From: Tetrastigma voinierianum
Taxonomy: Eukaryota > Streptophyta > Magnoliopsida > Vitales > Vitaceae
DNA length: 64,000 nucleotides
Assembly: GCA_016808115.1 (NCBI GenBank)
Contig: JAEQBH010004539.1
Location: forward strand, 124,001-188,000
Direction of reading: 5' to 3'
The translations under genes were made by a program, and so were the position numbers. This document shows positions 11,105 through 22,899 of this stretch, piece by piece. Under the pieces are notes generated by a model. That model saw nothing but the letters and a program-made list of their open reading frames with translations. It did no database searches and had not been told where the DNA came from. Position 1 is the first letter of the stretch. Each line of letters opens with the position of its first letter.

Positions 11105-11909
11105 GATACCATGTCAAATGATAAATATCTTTTTAGTAACCTTGAGAAACCTTGTTAAAAAGTCATTTCTTACTTTTGTTGATGGGTCTAAATCTCATAT
11201 TGTGGGAGAGGGTAGTGTATCCTTGAATCTTAATTGTATTGTTTCCTCTACTTTCTATATTCCTAACTTCCCAATGAATTTATTGTTTGTTAGTAAATTT
11301 ACAAAACAACTTAACTGTAAAGTAACTTTTTTCTATTCTATTGTGTATTTTAGGATATGACATATGGGAAGATGATTGGTGGAGGTTATGAAGTTGGAGG
11401 AGTCTATGTGTTGACATAGTCACGAGTTCATCCTACTTATGTGCTTTGTGTTGTGTCGTCGACCCGATGACACTATCGTCTCGATCGTACTCTAACCTCT
11501 TTGTATTTCGACATCTGGTTTACATTAGTTTCCTCTTGTCCTTTAGAGTGTGAGTCATGTCGATAAACATCATGTTATCTCCTTCCCAACTAGGGTCAAT
11601 AATGTTAGTACTCAACCCTTTGTTCTTGTTCATTATGATATTTGGGGTTCGATGCGAATTCGTAGTGTTTTAGGATTCCAATATTTTGTCACTTTTGTTG
11701 ATGATAACTCTCATAAGACTTGGTTGTATTTCTTGAAAGAGAGATCCAAATTTCCATATGTACAAAATGCTTTTATTAGGAAATAAAAACGCAATATGGT
11801 TTTTATATTGAAGTGTTTTAGTTTGATAATAGTCTTGAGTATTGTTCATCTACTATTATTGAGTTTTGTGTTTCTCGTAGTATAATTCATTAGACATCTT
11901 ATATGGTTA
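11105..11909 (+). pseudogene. Copia-2 protease-integrase remnant
   Basis: From 11105 the plus strand gives H-M-S-N-D, L-F-S-N-L-E-K, then in another frame K-S-F-L-T-F-V-D-G-S and Y-I-P-N-F-P-x-N-L-L, the region downstream of the copia protease active site. Gag-pre-integrase follows (C-E-S-C at about 11542 in the H-x-x-x-H-x-C-x-x-C zinc region, G-K-H-H-like). The integrase core has V-H-Y-D-I-W-G-S (catalytic Asp) and F-V-T-F-V-D-D-N-S. At least three frameshifts and several stops are present, and the protease D-S-G motif itself is not visible. The frame is cut at 11914 by a solo LTR and resumes at 13615. The family resembles RE1-type copia elements. Confidence 0.85.
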
Positions 11910-11914
11910 CACCC

Positions 11915-13609
11915 TGATAGGTGTGAATCTTGTTAGCATTTACAAAATTTATTGTATGATTTTCATGTATTTTATGCAACATAAATGCTAGATTCGCACT
12001 AAAATCTTATAAGAAAGCTCTAATCCCCCATTTGTTTATGTTTTGGAGGATTAAAAGGAAAAATCTTAAGCAAAGTGATGAAGAGTAAGTTAAGAAGTTG
12101 TTGATCTGCACCAGAGATTGCTCACCGCGGTAGTGGTTCGCCAAAGCAAAAGGCTTCATGACAAAGCCCAAGCAAGCAAAGACGAAGCCTCGGGTTCGCC
12201 GCAATGAAGAGGTTCGCCTCAATGAAGGAAGCATATATCGAGAGGCGACAAGTGAAGCCGCCACGAACAAACCTCTCTGTTACTTGACAAAACGATGGAA
12301 ATTTGGAGCGACAATATTCGCACATTTTAGCCCATCATTGACCTATTTTCCAAGGCATACACATAGTAGTTCTTTAGACTTGTTTAAGGTTTGGATTTTG
12401 AGGGAAAACACCCTCCTTAGGGTTTCTCCTCTCATCTTCTTGAATCACTTTAGGGTTTGTGATTTTGTTCATTTCTATTTGGGATTTGGAGTTGATATTT
12501 AAGATTTAGTTCATTAGAGGAGCTCTTGCAGCTTTGGTGTAGAGTTTGAGCTAATTTCTAGATTTAATATTTTTTATATCTCCAAACTCTAATCAATTTA
12601 ATCAATCTTCGATTATGTTTTATCTTAAATATGATTTTGGATTACTTAGTTTACGTGAGTAGCTAAACTACTAAAATTTGATTGTGAAGTCGATGTTTGG
12701 TTTATGTATATTTAATGATGATTTTGTGAATTCATGCTTGTGTGGATGTTAGTTGGTGTAGTTCTTAGGATATTATGGTTTCAACTAATTAATCCATACC
12801 GAGAGTTGGGTCTTCGTTCCCCATACTAGGGCATCCTTGGTGATGCTTGGATTGCGTCTTAAAATCTGGTCTTGTGTCTCTTAAGGTATGAATTAGTTAA
12901 TTGAATTACTAATTAACCTAATCAAAGAAGTCCAAGGAATTAGGAATGCATGTTACTGATGGATTTCATTAGGAGTAGCACCATCTTAGCATTATGTGAG
13001 GATCGTATGGACTGAGAGGTGATTGATCTTAACATAGTCCTAGTAGTCCCATTGTATGGATTGAGAGGTGACCAATAGGTTTCCCAAGGAAAGCACTTCC
13101 TTATAAAAGTACCATACTTTATGACCTAGTTGGACCGAAAGGAGAATAGGGAATTGGTGGCGTGAGAGGAGACACGAAAGTGTAAACCTTATAATAGTTC
13201 TTGGACATTTGATATACGTTCACTCGTCAGTAGCTTAATGAATATAAACCATAAATGCATCAATGGAGACAATCAACCCTGTTATCTTTCCTTGAGTTAT
13301 ATCTCCGATACTATCCTATTCCTTGTGAGTGGACATTTATCACATCCTATTTTGTTTTGCTTAATTTTGTTCTTATTTTAGATTAGAAACCATTCTCCTC
13401 GAGCCATCAGTCGACTCGGATAGTGGAAAGGCGACGATGGCCAGGAATTTTCGATCCTCGCTAAAACCACACATTCCATGTGGGATCAATATCTGGACTT
13501 TTGGTCCACTATATTACTTATACGACTTGTGTGAAACATGGAAATCGTTACAGTTTTATTGCGATTGCTCGAATTAAGCAGTCTTTGGTAGCTGCATGAT
13601 TACTTAACA
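11915..13609 (+). mobile_element. Athila-type solo LTR inside Copia-2
   Basis: The 1,695-bp insert has termini TGATAGGTGTG and TACTTAACA and lies between CACCC (11910-11914) and CACCA (13610-13614), a 5-bp target duplication with one mismatch. On both sides the Copia-2 integrase reads Thr-Pro at the insertion point. The TGAT start is shared with the Athila-type LTRs at 35646, 52816 and 56095. A GTGGGATCAATATCTGG block near 13490 matches the conserved 3' part of those LTRs. Inside are a GGTTCGCC-type motif cluster (12110-12270) and a repeated GTATGGAYTGAGAGGTGA block near 13005 and 13056. The long frames at 12007-12502 are chance readings of this GC-richer part. Confidence 0.85.
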
Positions 13610-13614
13610 CACCA

Positions 13615-13793
13615 CAACAAAATAGGGTTGCTGAGAAGAAAAACAGGCACGTGCTTGATGTTGCTCATACTATTTTGTTGCGTATGATAATTCCTTCTCA
13701 TTTTTAGGGTGAACTTATTTTAACATCATGTTATCTTATTAATTATCTTCTTTCATCAGTCCTTAATTTAAAACTCCTTATTCTGCCATATAC
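13615..13793 (+). pseudogene. Copia-2 integrase continuation
   Basis: After the solo LTR the frame resumes with Q-Q-N-x-V-A-E-K-K-N-R-H-V-L, the third catalytic block of copia integrase. Its Glu is retained in A-E-K. Then come I-P-S-H-F, C-Y-L-I-N and P-S-S-V-L-like text. A TAG stop replaces the Trp expected after H-F. The fragment ends at the start of a chromovirus LTR at 13794, preceded by TATAC (13789-13793), the candidate left target duplication of that LTR. Confidence 0.85.
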
Positions 13794-15874
13794 TGTAACA
13801 CCCCGAAATACACCCTAGTCATTTTTAAACATAATTAAGGTATATTATAAGTGCATTTTGAAATTTTTCGCAATTATTATTATTTTGCTAAGTGAGAAAA
13901 TTTCGAAACCCAGAATTTGTACAAGATACAAGGGCAAAAATGGAAATTTGTAAAATGAGGACCTAAGTTAGTGTAAATAAGTTCGTATGTCTAAGTGTAA
14001 ATGGGGTTGAAGTGCAAATAGAAATAAGTATGGGCTATATAGCCATTTGGGAGAACTTAACCCAAATATGGGTTTGGGCCAAAACATGGCCTTAAAGAAT
14101 AAGTGACTTAAGACCCGTTTGGTCTTCAGAGGCACATTGTGCCAAAAACATTTTTGAGAGCAAGTATGGGAGAAAAGCTAGGGTTTTACAAGAAGAGAAG
14201 AAGAAGAGGACGAAGAAGAAGAAGGAGAAGAGGATTTCAGGTATGGATTACTATGGGTTTGTATGGATTGCTATGGTTTTGTGAACATTTGTATGGATTT
14301 GTATGGTATGGATTCTTGGATTTTTGATCTAGTTCTTTGTCTAGGGTTTTGCTATGAGAAGTTCTAACCCACCATTACAAGTGTTTGTGGAAGTTGTTGG
14401 GTTGGAACTTGGCAAGATATCATATAGATAAGTTTGGAATTAGGAAATTTCTATGGATTGTGAGAATCATGTGAGTTATTGAATTTGGGTGTATGAATAT
14501 TTGTTGGGAGTTAGGAATCTTATTAATTTCCCCTCTTATGTTTATGTTTAGGTTATGAACCATTTTAGAGTTGTTTTGGGTGGATTCCATGGTGGGTTTT
14601 GATGTAGGATGGAATTGAGGAGGTTTATTGAAGAAAAGTGAGTGAGAGATGGCAAAATTTGTCATTTCTGGGTGCAGAACCCGTAATTCGGTGCCGATGC
14701 AGGTGTGCGGTACCCATTAGGCCGAGAGGCAAAGTTGTCTTGGAGTGCCCAGTCAAAGTGGTATCGTGCCATTCACCCGAAAGGGTTGGTACCAATACCG
14801 ATCGGTAGTATGATGCGTTCTTCCCGATAGCGATTTTTGTACCCTTGCATTGTTAAGCCCTGAAATTTGTACCACGAATGATATAGGAACCACAATAAAT
14901 GACTAATGGGGGTTCAAATAAGAATGAAACTAAGTAAAAAATGCAGATACCTCGTGTAGGCAAAACTTAATGCCCTATGATAATATAAGTAAGTTCTAAA
15001 CACACATATAATTGTAGGGCTGCCTAAGACGGATATTGAATGACACGACACCTTTGTTACGTGGGCGGGTGCGTTTGAGTAACCGGTACTCTGGAGTTAG
15101 TGCGGCGACACTCTGCAGCCGGTGCTTGGCACAGCTAGTGCCCGGCCTCTTTTGATTTAGTGCGACGACCTCCTTGTCGTGCTTGGCACTCACCTTGCTT
15201 TGTGCTACGGCACCTCGGTACTGTACAATACCTTCGGGTACTTATTGTGTTGTGTCCTACTCATTCTTATACTTGAGTGCAGGTAATTAAACAGGTTATA
15301 TGATAAGAGTCGAATAACGAATAAAGTAAAGTAATGTACACATCGTTCACTGCAGAGATGTACCTCACAGATGCCTCTATACAAGTATAAGCTCGGTGGT
15401 ATCTACGAGATTTTTCTTTGCTGTACAAACCTATCTATAGCCTACGTAGTACTATGGTACCTACGTACAAGTATAAGATCGTAACTCTGAGAGATCTATC
15501 CGAATAAGTATAAGTCTCAGCAGGTATAAGTATATGTATGTTTGTTATATGAATTCATGAAAACTATGATATCTCGAAGCATCGTATATCCGTTATCGTT
15601 ATATGCTTACTGTAAATGAGTATTAGTGCATGTATATATGTATAAGTCATATGTTTCCGACTAAGCGTTAAGCTTAGCACAGGTTTTAATCCGTGTAGGT
15701 ACAGAGGAGGACGTTCGCGATCTTCCGTATACTGTTGGGCCAACAAACTAGTAAGAGTCCATCACAATAGGTTTTGCGCTCTGATTATGTAAATGTAAAT
15801 GTATAGTTTTTATATATGTATATGTAAATAGGACTCAGGACTGTATGTATTGACACTGTAAACACCACTATGGT
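13794..15874 (+). mobile_element. Chromovirus-type gypsy LTR (A), right end unresolved
   Basis: It begins TGTAACACCCCGAAATACACC inserted in Copia-2 and shares its start with the minus-strand solo LTR at 5639-7800. It contains an AAGAAGAAG purine block near 14190-14235 and a GC-rich motif cluster at 14660-15240. GGTACAGAGGAGGACG at 15697 resembles the distal part of Del/Tekay LTRs. No PBS, gag or pol follows. At 15875 another LTR start (TGTAACGCCCC) appears, so either this LTR was interrupted or the two are fused. No matching right TATAC target duplication was found. Confidence 0.65.
14660..15240. repeat. GC-rich GGTACC/GGCACC motif cluster in LTR A
   Basis: This GC-rich patch in an AT-rich LTR has many imperfect copies of short dyad motifs: CGGTGCCGATG, GTGCGGTACCC, GGTACCAATACCGATCGG, ACCGGTACT, GGTGCTTGGCACAG, GTCGTGCTTGGCAC and GGCACCTCGGTAC. 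It is comparable to the CpG-rich motif clusters in the other LTR families of this window. Confidence 0.65.
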
Positions 15875-16620
15875 TGTAACGCCCCAAAAATTCCCTAGAA
15901 TTTTTATAATAAAAATTATTACATATTTCATGTATAATTGAGCCAACTTGTATTTTTCTCTCGGGAATTGTTAGATGAATATTGATTAAATGATTATATA
16001 AAATGAGAAATTTATTGAATCCGGAAATAAACCCAAGTGAAAAAGAGAAAATATGGAATTGTAAATGGGACCTATGGTCAATCAGAAATAAGTTTATACG
16101 CCTATGAAATTAGAGAAATAAATGAGCAAGGGAAAATAATAGGAGTCTTAAAATGAGGAATAATAGAGAAAACTGGAGGGACCAAAATATAAAAAGAAAT
16201 AAAGAAAAAGAAGAATAAAAATCAAGGAAAGGGCATGTGGGTATGTGTGAAAGAGGAGGAAGTTTCTCCTTTTAAAATATGATTAAAAAGTGATCCGTAA
16301 GAAAAGGAAAAGGGAAAAAGAGGGGATAGAGGAAGGAAAACCATATTTGGGAGGGAGAGTTAGAGAGAGAGGCTCTACCTTCTCTCTAGATTTTTCGACG
16401 ATCGGACCATAGGTTTTCGCTACAAGAGGAAAGTCCTTCCTCAAAGGGACAAGAGTTGCAAGTAGAGACCTAATCTAGCTTCGACAAACTCCAAGAGGTA
16501 GGTCTTCCTACTTTGCTACTCCTAAGGGTTGGGTGGTGGTTATCTTGCCTTTAGAGGAAATGTTTGGTTGTATTTTAAACCATGGGAAGCTGCCACATTG
16601 TGGTAGTGCACATTACCCGG

Positions 16621-17186
16621 ACCTTAGAGCTGGTTTTTGGGTAATAAATAAAGGGAATTTGTAGTGAGTCATTCTGGTAAATTGTAGCCACATCAATGAA
16701 CTTGATGTTAGGCTTTTGAATTTCTTAATTTGACCTCTCAGAGACCGGGTTATGGTCCTTTTCCGAGGTCGCCGCCTTTGGCTAGTCAGGTCAGCACGTC
16801 GCCAGTCACGAAATTTAATCTTAGAGCTGATTTTTGGGTAAGAAATAAAGGGAATTTGGTAGTGAGTCCTTCTGGTAAATTGTAATCCACATCAATGAAT
16901 CCTGATGTTAGATTTTTAATTTCAATTTGGACCCTTTAGACCAAGTTATGGTCCTTTAACATGGTCGCCTCAACCAGCGCATTAGGTCATTTCTACACCA
17001 GTTAGCTAGCCGAACCTTAGAGCTGATTTTTGGGTAAGAAATAAAGGGAATTAGGAAGTGAGTTCTTCTGGTATATTGTAGCCAAATCAAAGAAATTGAT
17101 GTTAGGCTTTTGAATTCCTCAATTTGGACCTCTTTAGACCAAGTTATGGTCCTTTTCGAGGTCGCCACCCGGCCAGTCAACCGTTT
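16621..17186. repeat. Three-unit ~196-bp tandem array
   Basis: Units begin at 16621, 16818 and 17014 with A(C/T)CTTAGAGCTG, giving periods of 197 and 196 bp. Each contains TTTTTGGGTAA-AAATAAAGGGAA, TTCTGGTA-ATTGTA, a TGATGTTAG block, TTTGGACC and GGTTATGGTCCTTT or AGTTATGGTCCTTT, then a more variable GC-rich end with GGTCGCC. The GC-rich end diverges faster than the AT-rich body. Confidence 0.9.
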
Positions 17187-17194
17187 AGGGGCTC

Positions 17195-17675
17195 TGACTA
17201 CGTATGACCTCCAACTCTGAAGGTCATAACTCTTCGGTCTCGAACTCCGCTGTGGGTGTTCTTGGACTTTTGCGGAAAGAACATTGAGTCGTTAATCCAT
17301 TCATATGCCTGAGGAGAATAGTGTGGTGCCGACTAAGCTCGACCCGCTTGTGTCGCCTCGTCACGCTCAGGTCGCCGTCTCGCGCCCAGTCAACTCGCCC
17401 GCTTGACTACGTATTTACCTCCAACTTCGAAGGTCATAACTCCTTCGTCCGATCTCTGGCTTCGTGTGTTCTTGGACTCTATGGAAAGACCATTGACAAG
17501 AATCCATTCATATCCTGGGGAGGATATTAGGTGTCGTGACCGAGGTGTCGCACCGCTTCGCCGTGTCAGTCGCCCTCGGGTTTGACTACGTATGACCTCC
17601 AACTCGAAGTGTCGCAACTCATCTGTCTGAACCACGCTGCGTTCTTAGACTCTATGGAAATCCCATTGAATATTG
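17195..17675. repeat. Second three-unit tandem array (~180-210 bp)
   Basis: Units begin at 17195, 17404 and 17583 with TGACTACGTAT, followed by ACCTCCAACT, AAGGTCATAACTC or its variant, TTCTTGGACT, GGAAAG or GGAAAT, CATTGA and CATTCATAT. They alternate with GC-rich blocks containing repeated TCGCC. Spacings of 209 and 179 bp show unit-length change. Frames over this array are artefacts of the repeat. Confidence 0.88.
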
Positions 17676-18111
17676 TCCTTTAATGGTTTTGGAATAGGGG
17701 CTGACGAGGAAGAAAATCCAAATTGAGATTGAGATTCTGAGAATTGGAATCAAAGTGAAAATCTTTTTGAGTTTGTTCTACCGACTTCTATTCCTCGTTT
17801 CAAGTTTTTGCATGCCTGCTCTTCCGACTTATTCTTGTTTTTGTTTTGGTAGTTTACCAACAAATTTGGAAATGATTATACGAGATGAACATATCTTTTG
17901 AAATGATATTAAGAGTGCATATGGAATTGAAATGTGATATTTGGAAATGTTTGAAAATCCAATGAATATGAAGGATAGATCGAATTATGGAACGAATCGT
18001 CAATTTCACATCTTAAATTGAATCGAGGCACCAATGAATTGCTCGGGCGTGGATTCACGACCGAAGACCAAGCCACGGCGCACTTCAAATTGTCCAATGT
18101 CCCACTTCGCT

Positions 18112-18290
18112 GATGCACCAATCGACATCCGGGCCATGATGGTTCATGGCATTGAAGAATGTCTCACTCGTGGGATGCACCAATGGGCATCCGTTATGAT
18201 GGCTGTGATGGAATTTGGCGATACCATGTCGGGTGCACCAACCAAGATCCGCTGCGATAGAGAGATCACTGTTAAATGTGTGTTATTATT
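18112..18290. repeat. Three-unit ~60-bp tandem array
   Basis: Starts at 18112, 18174 and 18232 share G(A/G)TGCACCAA followed by CATCCG or GATCCG and ATGATGG or GCGATAG. It is a short third array in the same LTR, with periods of 62 and 58 bp. Confidence 0.7.
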
Positions 18291-19263
18291 ACCGAATGAT
18301 AATAAGGACGGGATTCATCAAATGGAATCTGTCAGAAATATGATTTGAATGGTCAAAGTGAAGTATCCAACATTGACGAGTGTAAATGGGATTTTATGTA
18401 AACGCTTAAATCTTATAAATTGAATTGTTGCATTGAAATTGCATGTTGTGATATAATAAATGATTGTAAAATGAAAGCAAGCGAAAATGAATAGCATGAG
18501 TATATCGATATAATAGGCATGGTTTAATGTTAAATGCATGTCAAGTTAAATTGAATATCGAATAGAACCCGTATAGAACCACTACATAAAAATGCTTAGC
18601 GTATAGTTTTATCTATGCTGTGTTTCGAGTAGATTTAGCGAAGACAAGATCGTGAAGCATGGATTATGAGCAAGTTGCAAATAAGATAAGTATACTCCCG
18701 CCATATGCATATGCATTTTTGAACATGGATATTTTGTGAACAAAATAGTCAACTCTAAATTAATGTTTGTTTTTGTATATCATTTTTAAAAAGGCATAGA
18801 ATGCCTTCATTGTAATCGTATTTGTGAAATGTAAAGGTTTACGCCTCCCATTTGAAAAATGCTTCCGTGAATGGAAAACCTTAAAACTAAATGACACAAC
18901 AAATGTTTTGATAAGATAAATGGAAACGCCGAGTAATCTGCTCTGTTCTAATTCACCCTTCCTGCCGAGCCGATCTGCCAGGGATGACTTTGACAAAGAA
19001 AACTTTAATAAAATGTAAAATAAAAAGAATTAAACTAAGGCCCTCGAGGTTCGTCGATTCACCAACCAGTAAGGGCTGTCGTGGCTTTACACCATGTGGT
19101 TTATTTGTGCCTTATATATATTTATTCACTATAAGATCAATCTACCCAAATGCCCAGTAAATGCAAGAGTCCCAAAGAGAAGCATGTACTTCCAACTAAA
19201 GTGGTCAAAAGACATACCATATATAGTTTATTCTCACTGGATTCCTGGGCTTTTGACGGGGTT

Positions 19264-20939
19264 TGTTAGAGAAGTCTCTAAAGGCAATCACCTTAACACT
19301 TATGTTGTATCGTCTTGAGTGTCTATTAAAGGTACCTTCACTAATTGAATATTCAGACGTCAAATTGATTTAGATCTTTAATCTGATTTAATGAAGTCCA
19401 CAGGCATAAATACGGCATGAATGAAATCACATGAGATCAGCGATAATAAGATTTTTATCATGTGCTATTATGTTAGTATCTAAATTATCCATATGTTGTA
19501 GGGATCAACAAGATCGACATTGTCGATCCTACTTACTAGCATACATGTCATACCTATTAATCAAGCAAAGGAATCTTATAAATTTGTGATCATGAGTTGA
19601 TTAGAGCTGACATGTGAATGATTACTATGTAGCAGCACATCTGAGACCCCCATGAGACAATCATATGGGATTATCTATTTAAATGTGTAGATGATTATCT
19701 CATCATAGTAATGATGCAATGATCCTTTAGACTCGAGCTCATGATATCTGGTCGATTATGTACTTTGACTCCTCGATCCATGTCGCTCGAGGCCGCTGCG
19801 ATACGTATAACTTGAAGTGTTCGCTGTAATTGAGTAGCCAACAAAGGATCTACCACTCCAAATTGATAAGAGTATACCCTGTGGGCTCTTGTCGACTTAC
19901 TCAGAATCTTCCGCTAGGAGTGGGAAATGCTATGAATAAGGTCTTCAGTGCATAATCGAAGGCAATAAGTCCGAGGACAAGATCTAATATCACTTGGGCT
20001 AGATTTGTTGTAGTCGGTCTAGTGGGAGCTACACATTGTCCATACTCTGAATCAAGTGGGGTATAGTTTGGTGAAAAGACTAATTGCACAGTATTTGTCT
20101 ATGGAAGAGTTTCCAATCAGACCACTGACTTTCCAGTCAATTAGGGTCATGATGTGTTGCTAGACGCTGCTTATGACTTGCTTAATTCAATAGTTGAATT
20201 AAGTGGCCAACATAATCGGGAACTTACTGTCACACACTTAGAAGATGGAGACTCGATATAAAACGGACTTGGCTGTGATCTAATCATGAGGGACTTAACA
20301 TTAGGGATTAGACCGCTCTGAGGTTAGTGGAATCCCGGGACTAAGAGGACTCATTTAGAGAATGGGATAGGCAAAAGCTTACTCATGGGCTTAAGGCCCA
20401 TGAGGGAGAATTCTACCATGTATGGAGATGTTTGTAGCATATCTTACTCGGGTGTGAGGGCTTTTAGTCTTCTTCATAGGGGTGGGTTTCCTTATAAACA
20501 TGTGGTTATGGTGAAACCCTAACCCTAGTGTGTGTGATGTATGAAACCCTAATCTCCAAATCTCGAGAGAGTTGTGAGTTCTCTCTTGTTATTGAGAAGA
20601 ATAACTAAGAAAAAGGGAGGTTTTTCCATTCTTCTTCATCCCTCATTGAGACCAAACTTGGCTAGCACCAAGTTTTCTTCAACTCGTCTCCTCGAGGTTT
20701 CGGGTCTCGTCTCTTCGTGGTGGATACCGCGAAGACGAACCAAGGACATGGTTCATTTCTGGTCAAGCTACAAATCACCTTTCAAGGGCATATCTACAAA
20801 GGTATATGATGCTTTGATCTCTTGTTTTATGTTTTGGTCTATTTTGATGAGCTAAGGTGATCCAAAGGGAGGGATTTCGATTTTTTTTTTTGTTATTTCC
20901 ACTGTGCTGCAATGCTCTTGGCATTGTGGAATCCTTACA
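19264..20939 (+). repeat. Copia-3 5' LTR
   Basis: This 1,676-bp LTR runs from TGTTAGAGAAG to TGGAATCCTTACA, directly followed by the PBS. A TATAAA at 20493-20498 is placed as the LTR TATA box, and transcribed sequence would follow (AAACCCTAACCC at 20514). The first ~690 bp match the 3' LTR at 26560-27247. Confidence 0.9.
20493..20498 (+). promoter_or_regulatory. LTR TATA box of Copia-3
   Basis: TATAAA within CCTTATAAACATG lies 446 bp before the LTR end, a reasonable U3/R position. Function is inferred from position only. Confidence 0.5.
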
Positions 20940-20940
20940 G

Positions 20941-20952
20941 TGGTACCAGAGC
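20941..20952 (+). other. Copia-3 primer-binding site (initiator tRNA-Met)
   Basis: TGGTACCAGAGC, one mismatch from the canonical copia PBS TGGTATCAGAGC, starts one base after the LTR ends. It pairs with the 3' end of initiator tRNA-Met to prime minus-strand DNA. Confidence 0.9.
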
Positions 20953-21139
20953 TCACTTAGTTTCATCAAATTGGATCCATGTTGAGAGTTTTAGATTTTG
21001 GCTCCCATGGTTTCCAAAAGCTTTGAAAATGAGTTTCAAATCTTGAAAAGTTCCATCCTATGTTTTTATTTCACAGAATCTAGTCGTGATGATCAATGAG
21101 CACGATGCTATTTAAGAAACATTGATGAGATCGTGTTAA

Positions 21140-21470
21140 ATCAAAGTTCCAAATACGCGTTTCTTCACGCCACGACGCCAGGGGTCTTAACCCAGTTCTT
21201 CGCATGTCAGCAAATGTCAATGTCCCAGAGCACATCACACATCAATCAAGCACGTCAAGAACGTTATCTCCGTAGTTGCAACGTTGGTTCTTTCACGCCA
21301 ATTACGTCGGGTGCCCACGTCATAACGTTGACTTGATCACCAGGAAGTTTAACACAACAACACGTCGCGACGTGGGGGTTGACGTCACGATGTGGACGAC
21401 AGTGTTCTTCATCTCTCGCGCCCACGCCACGGTTCTACGCCGCTTCTGACGCGGAGTTCTCGGGCTGCTT
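21140..21470. repeat. CpG-rich CACGTCGCGACGTGG motif cluster
   Basis: The leader just downstream of the PBS has imperfect copies of a dyad-like motif: CACGCCACGACGCCAGG, CACGTCAAGAACG, GGGTGCCCACGTC, CACGTCGCGACGTGGGGG, GACGTCACGATGTGG and CCCACGCCACGG. GC and CpG content stand out against the AT-rich element. It is non-coding; the minus-strand frame over 21320-21589 is a by-product. Confidence 0.75.
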
Positions 21471-22899
21471 AGTGTTTTACCATTTTTCTTTTCCAAGTTC
21501 GTATTTTGGTGTACTTCTTCTGCTTTAGACTGAGTCGAAATATACAAATTGAGGTTGAATTTTTCAGCCTTAGAAATTTCTAGAATCATGTTTGCAAATC
21601 AAAACTTTCTTGAAATTTCTTCGTGATAAGAGATTTTTGACCAATACATCTCTTTCGGGAAACTTGACTACGAGTCGACCGCTGGAGATTCATGACTTAA
21701 GGTTCATATTAATTAGTTTCGATGAAGTGTCGAGACCTTCATTTGTTAAATTTGAATTCGGGGATGCCATTATCTTTAACATTCAATGGGTTGCATTGAG
21801 AATGCACAAGTGCGTGTATGTTGGTAATGATGGATGATTATGAACTTCGCCATAATGTTGATTGGAACATATCGTGACGGATTATTAATTCTTTGGGTAA
21901 ATAGGCCTCAAGTATGTCCCTACCTTCTATTTTCTCTATGTATTTTTCTTTCTTATCTAAATCCTCCTGCTGTAACTGAGGTTCTCTTTTGAATGTATGT
22001 AATTAGATTACATAGGTTTGTGATTATCGTGATAGATATAAAAGGAGAGAAGTAAATAGAGGTATGATCCATATAAGATCTGGTAACATCATTTACTTCA
22101 TGGTTGTATGAATCCAAGAATCTTAGTTTGACCTGTTCAATCATTCTGGTTCTATGAATTCGATTTTAGAATATCTATAATCATGTCACATGAAAGTTGA
22201 GTAACTTATCTTCTTTATTTTCAATATGGAGAATGGATAGATGAAGATATGATGTTAATGCTAATGAAATGATGAGACTCTACTAAAGAACTCCTCAATT
22301 GATATATACACAGAAAAAAAGCATAAAGAAAGATAACATATGTTATGTTATATATAAGGCTAGAAAGTATATAAGAAAGTGCCATATATATATATGTATA
22401 TTAATATACTAACATTCATCAATATAATGAACTGAGTTTTAATTAATATTGGCAAACTCGCTTTTATAGAAGATATATCTATCCATAGAAATGAGTTTTA
22501 ATATAACACTAACGAGATCATTAGTTTTTATTAAAAACCATGTTAATGCTGATAGACTTGTAATTAAGGTACGATGTACACTGATCGCGAGTTGATAACC
22601 ATGATATACAATCACAATGATAGTAACGTCTGACATTATAACGTATGACACAAGATGGTCACCGTCGATTCATTATGCCTCGTTGCAACCGCGGTCGCTT
22701 TTGATTTGATTATTAACCTCACATAAGAACTCCGCAGGTCTATCCATATGAAATGTCATCATCCGTTAATAAAACAAAGGAGAGCGTTACGCGTAATATT
22801 GTCACAGGTCGCACTTTAGCGCGTCGCCAATCTGAAGATGTATCTGTTTACGATCAGGTTGTTAGAACCTTACGTCACTGAGAGAAAAACCGTGGCATC

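Larger units (their letters stand above)
15875..19091 (+). mobile_element. Long chromovirus-type LTR (B) with tandem arrays
   Basis: It starts TGTAACGCCCCAAAAATTCC, of the same type as the other chromovirus LTRs here, and ends at a plausible GTGGCTTTACA at 19091. Its 3.2 kb contain three separate tandem arrays (16621-17186, 17195-17675, 18112-18290) and a purine-rich stretch (16140-16330). No protein domain is present and no PBS follows, so it is a solo LTR or a truncated end. The left flank is ATGGT (15870-15874) but the right flank is CCATG, so no target duplication is established and the right border is provisional. Confidence 0.55.

Noticed and set aside
11099..11110. Minus-strand TGGTATCAAAGC, one mismatch from the copia tRNA-Met PBS
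   Set aside because: It overlaps the plus-strand Copia-2 protease text and has no LTR end next to it.
12007..12502. Open frames on both strands (up to 114 codons) in the GC-richer part of an Athila-type solo LTR
   Set aside because: They overlap each other on opposite strands, have no domain, and are created by the GGTTCGCC repeat motif.
15870..19096. Target duplication for LTR B (ATGGT / CCATG)
   Set aside because: The two flanks do not match without forcing gaps.
19092..19263. Possible continuation of Copia-2 (K-C ... R-V ... Y-F pattern) between LTR B and Copia-3
   Set aside because: The resemblance is too weak and has stops; no frame gives a convincing block.
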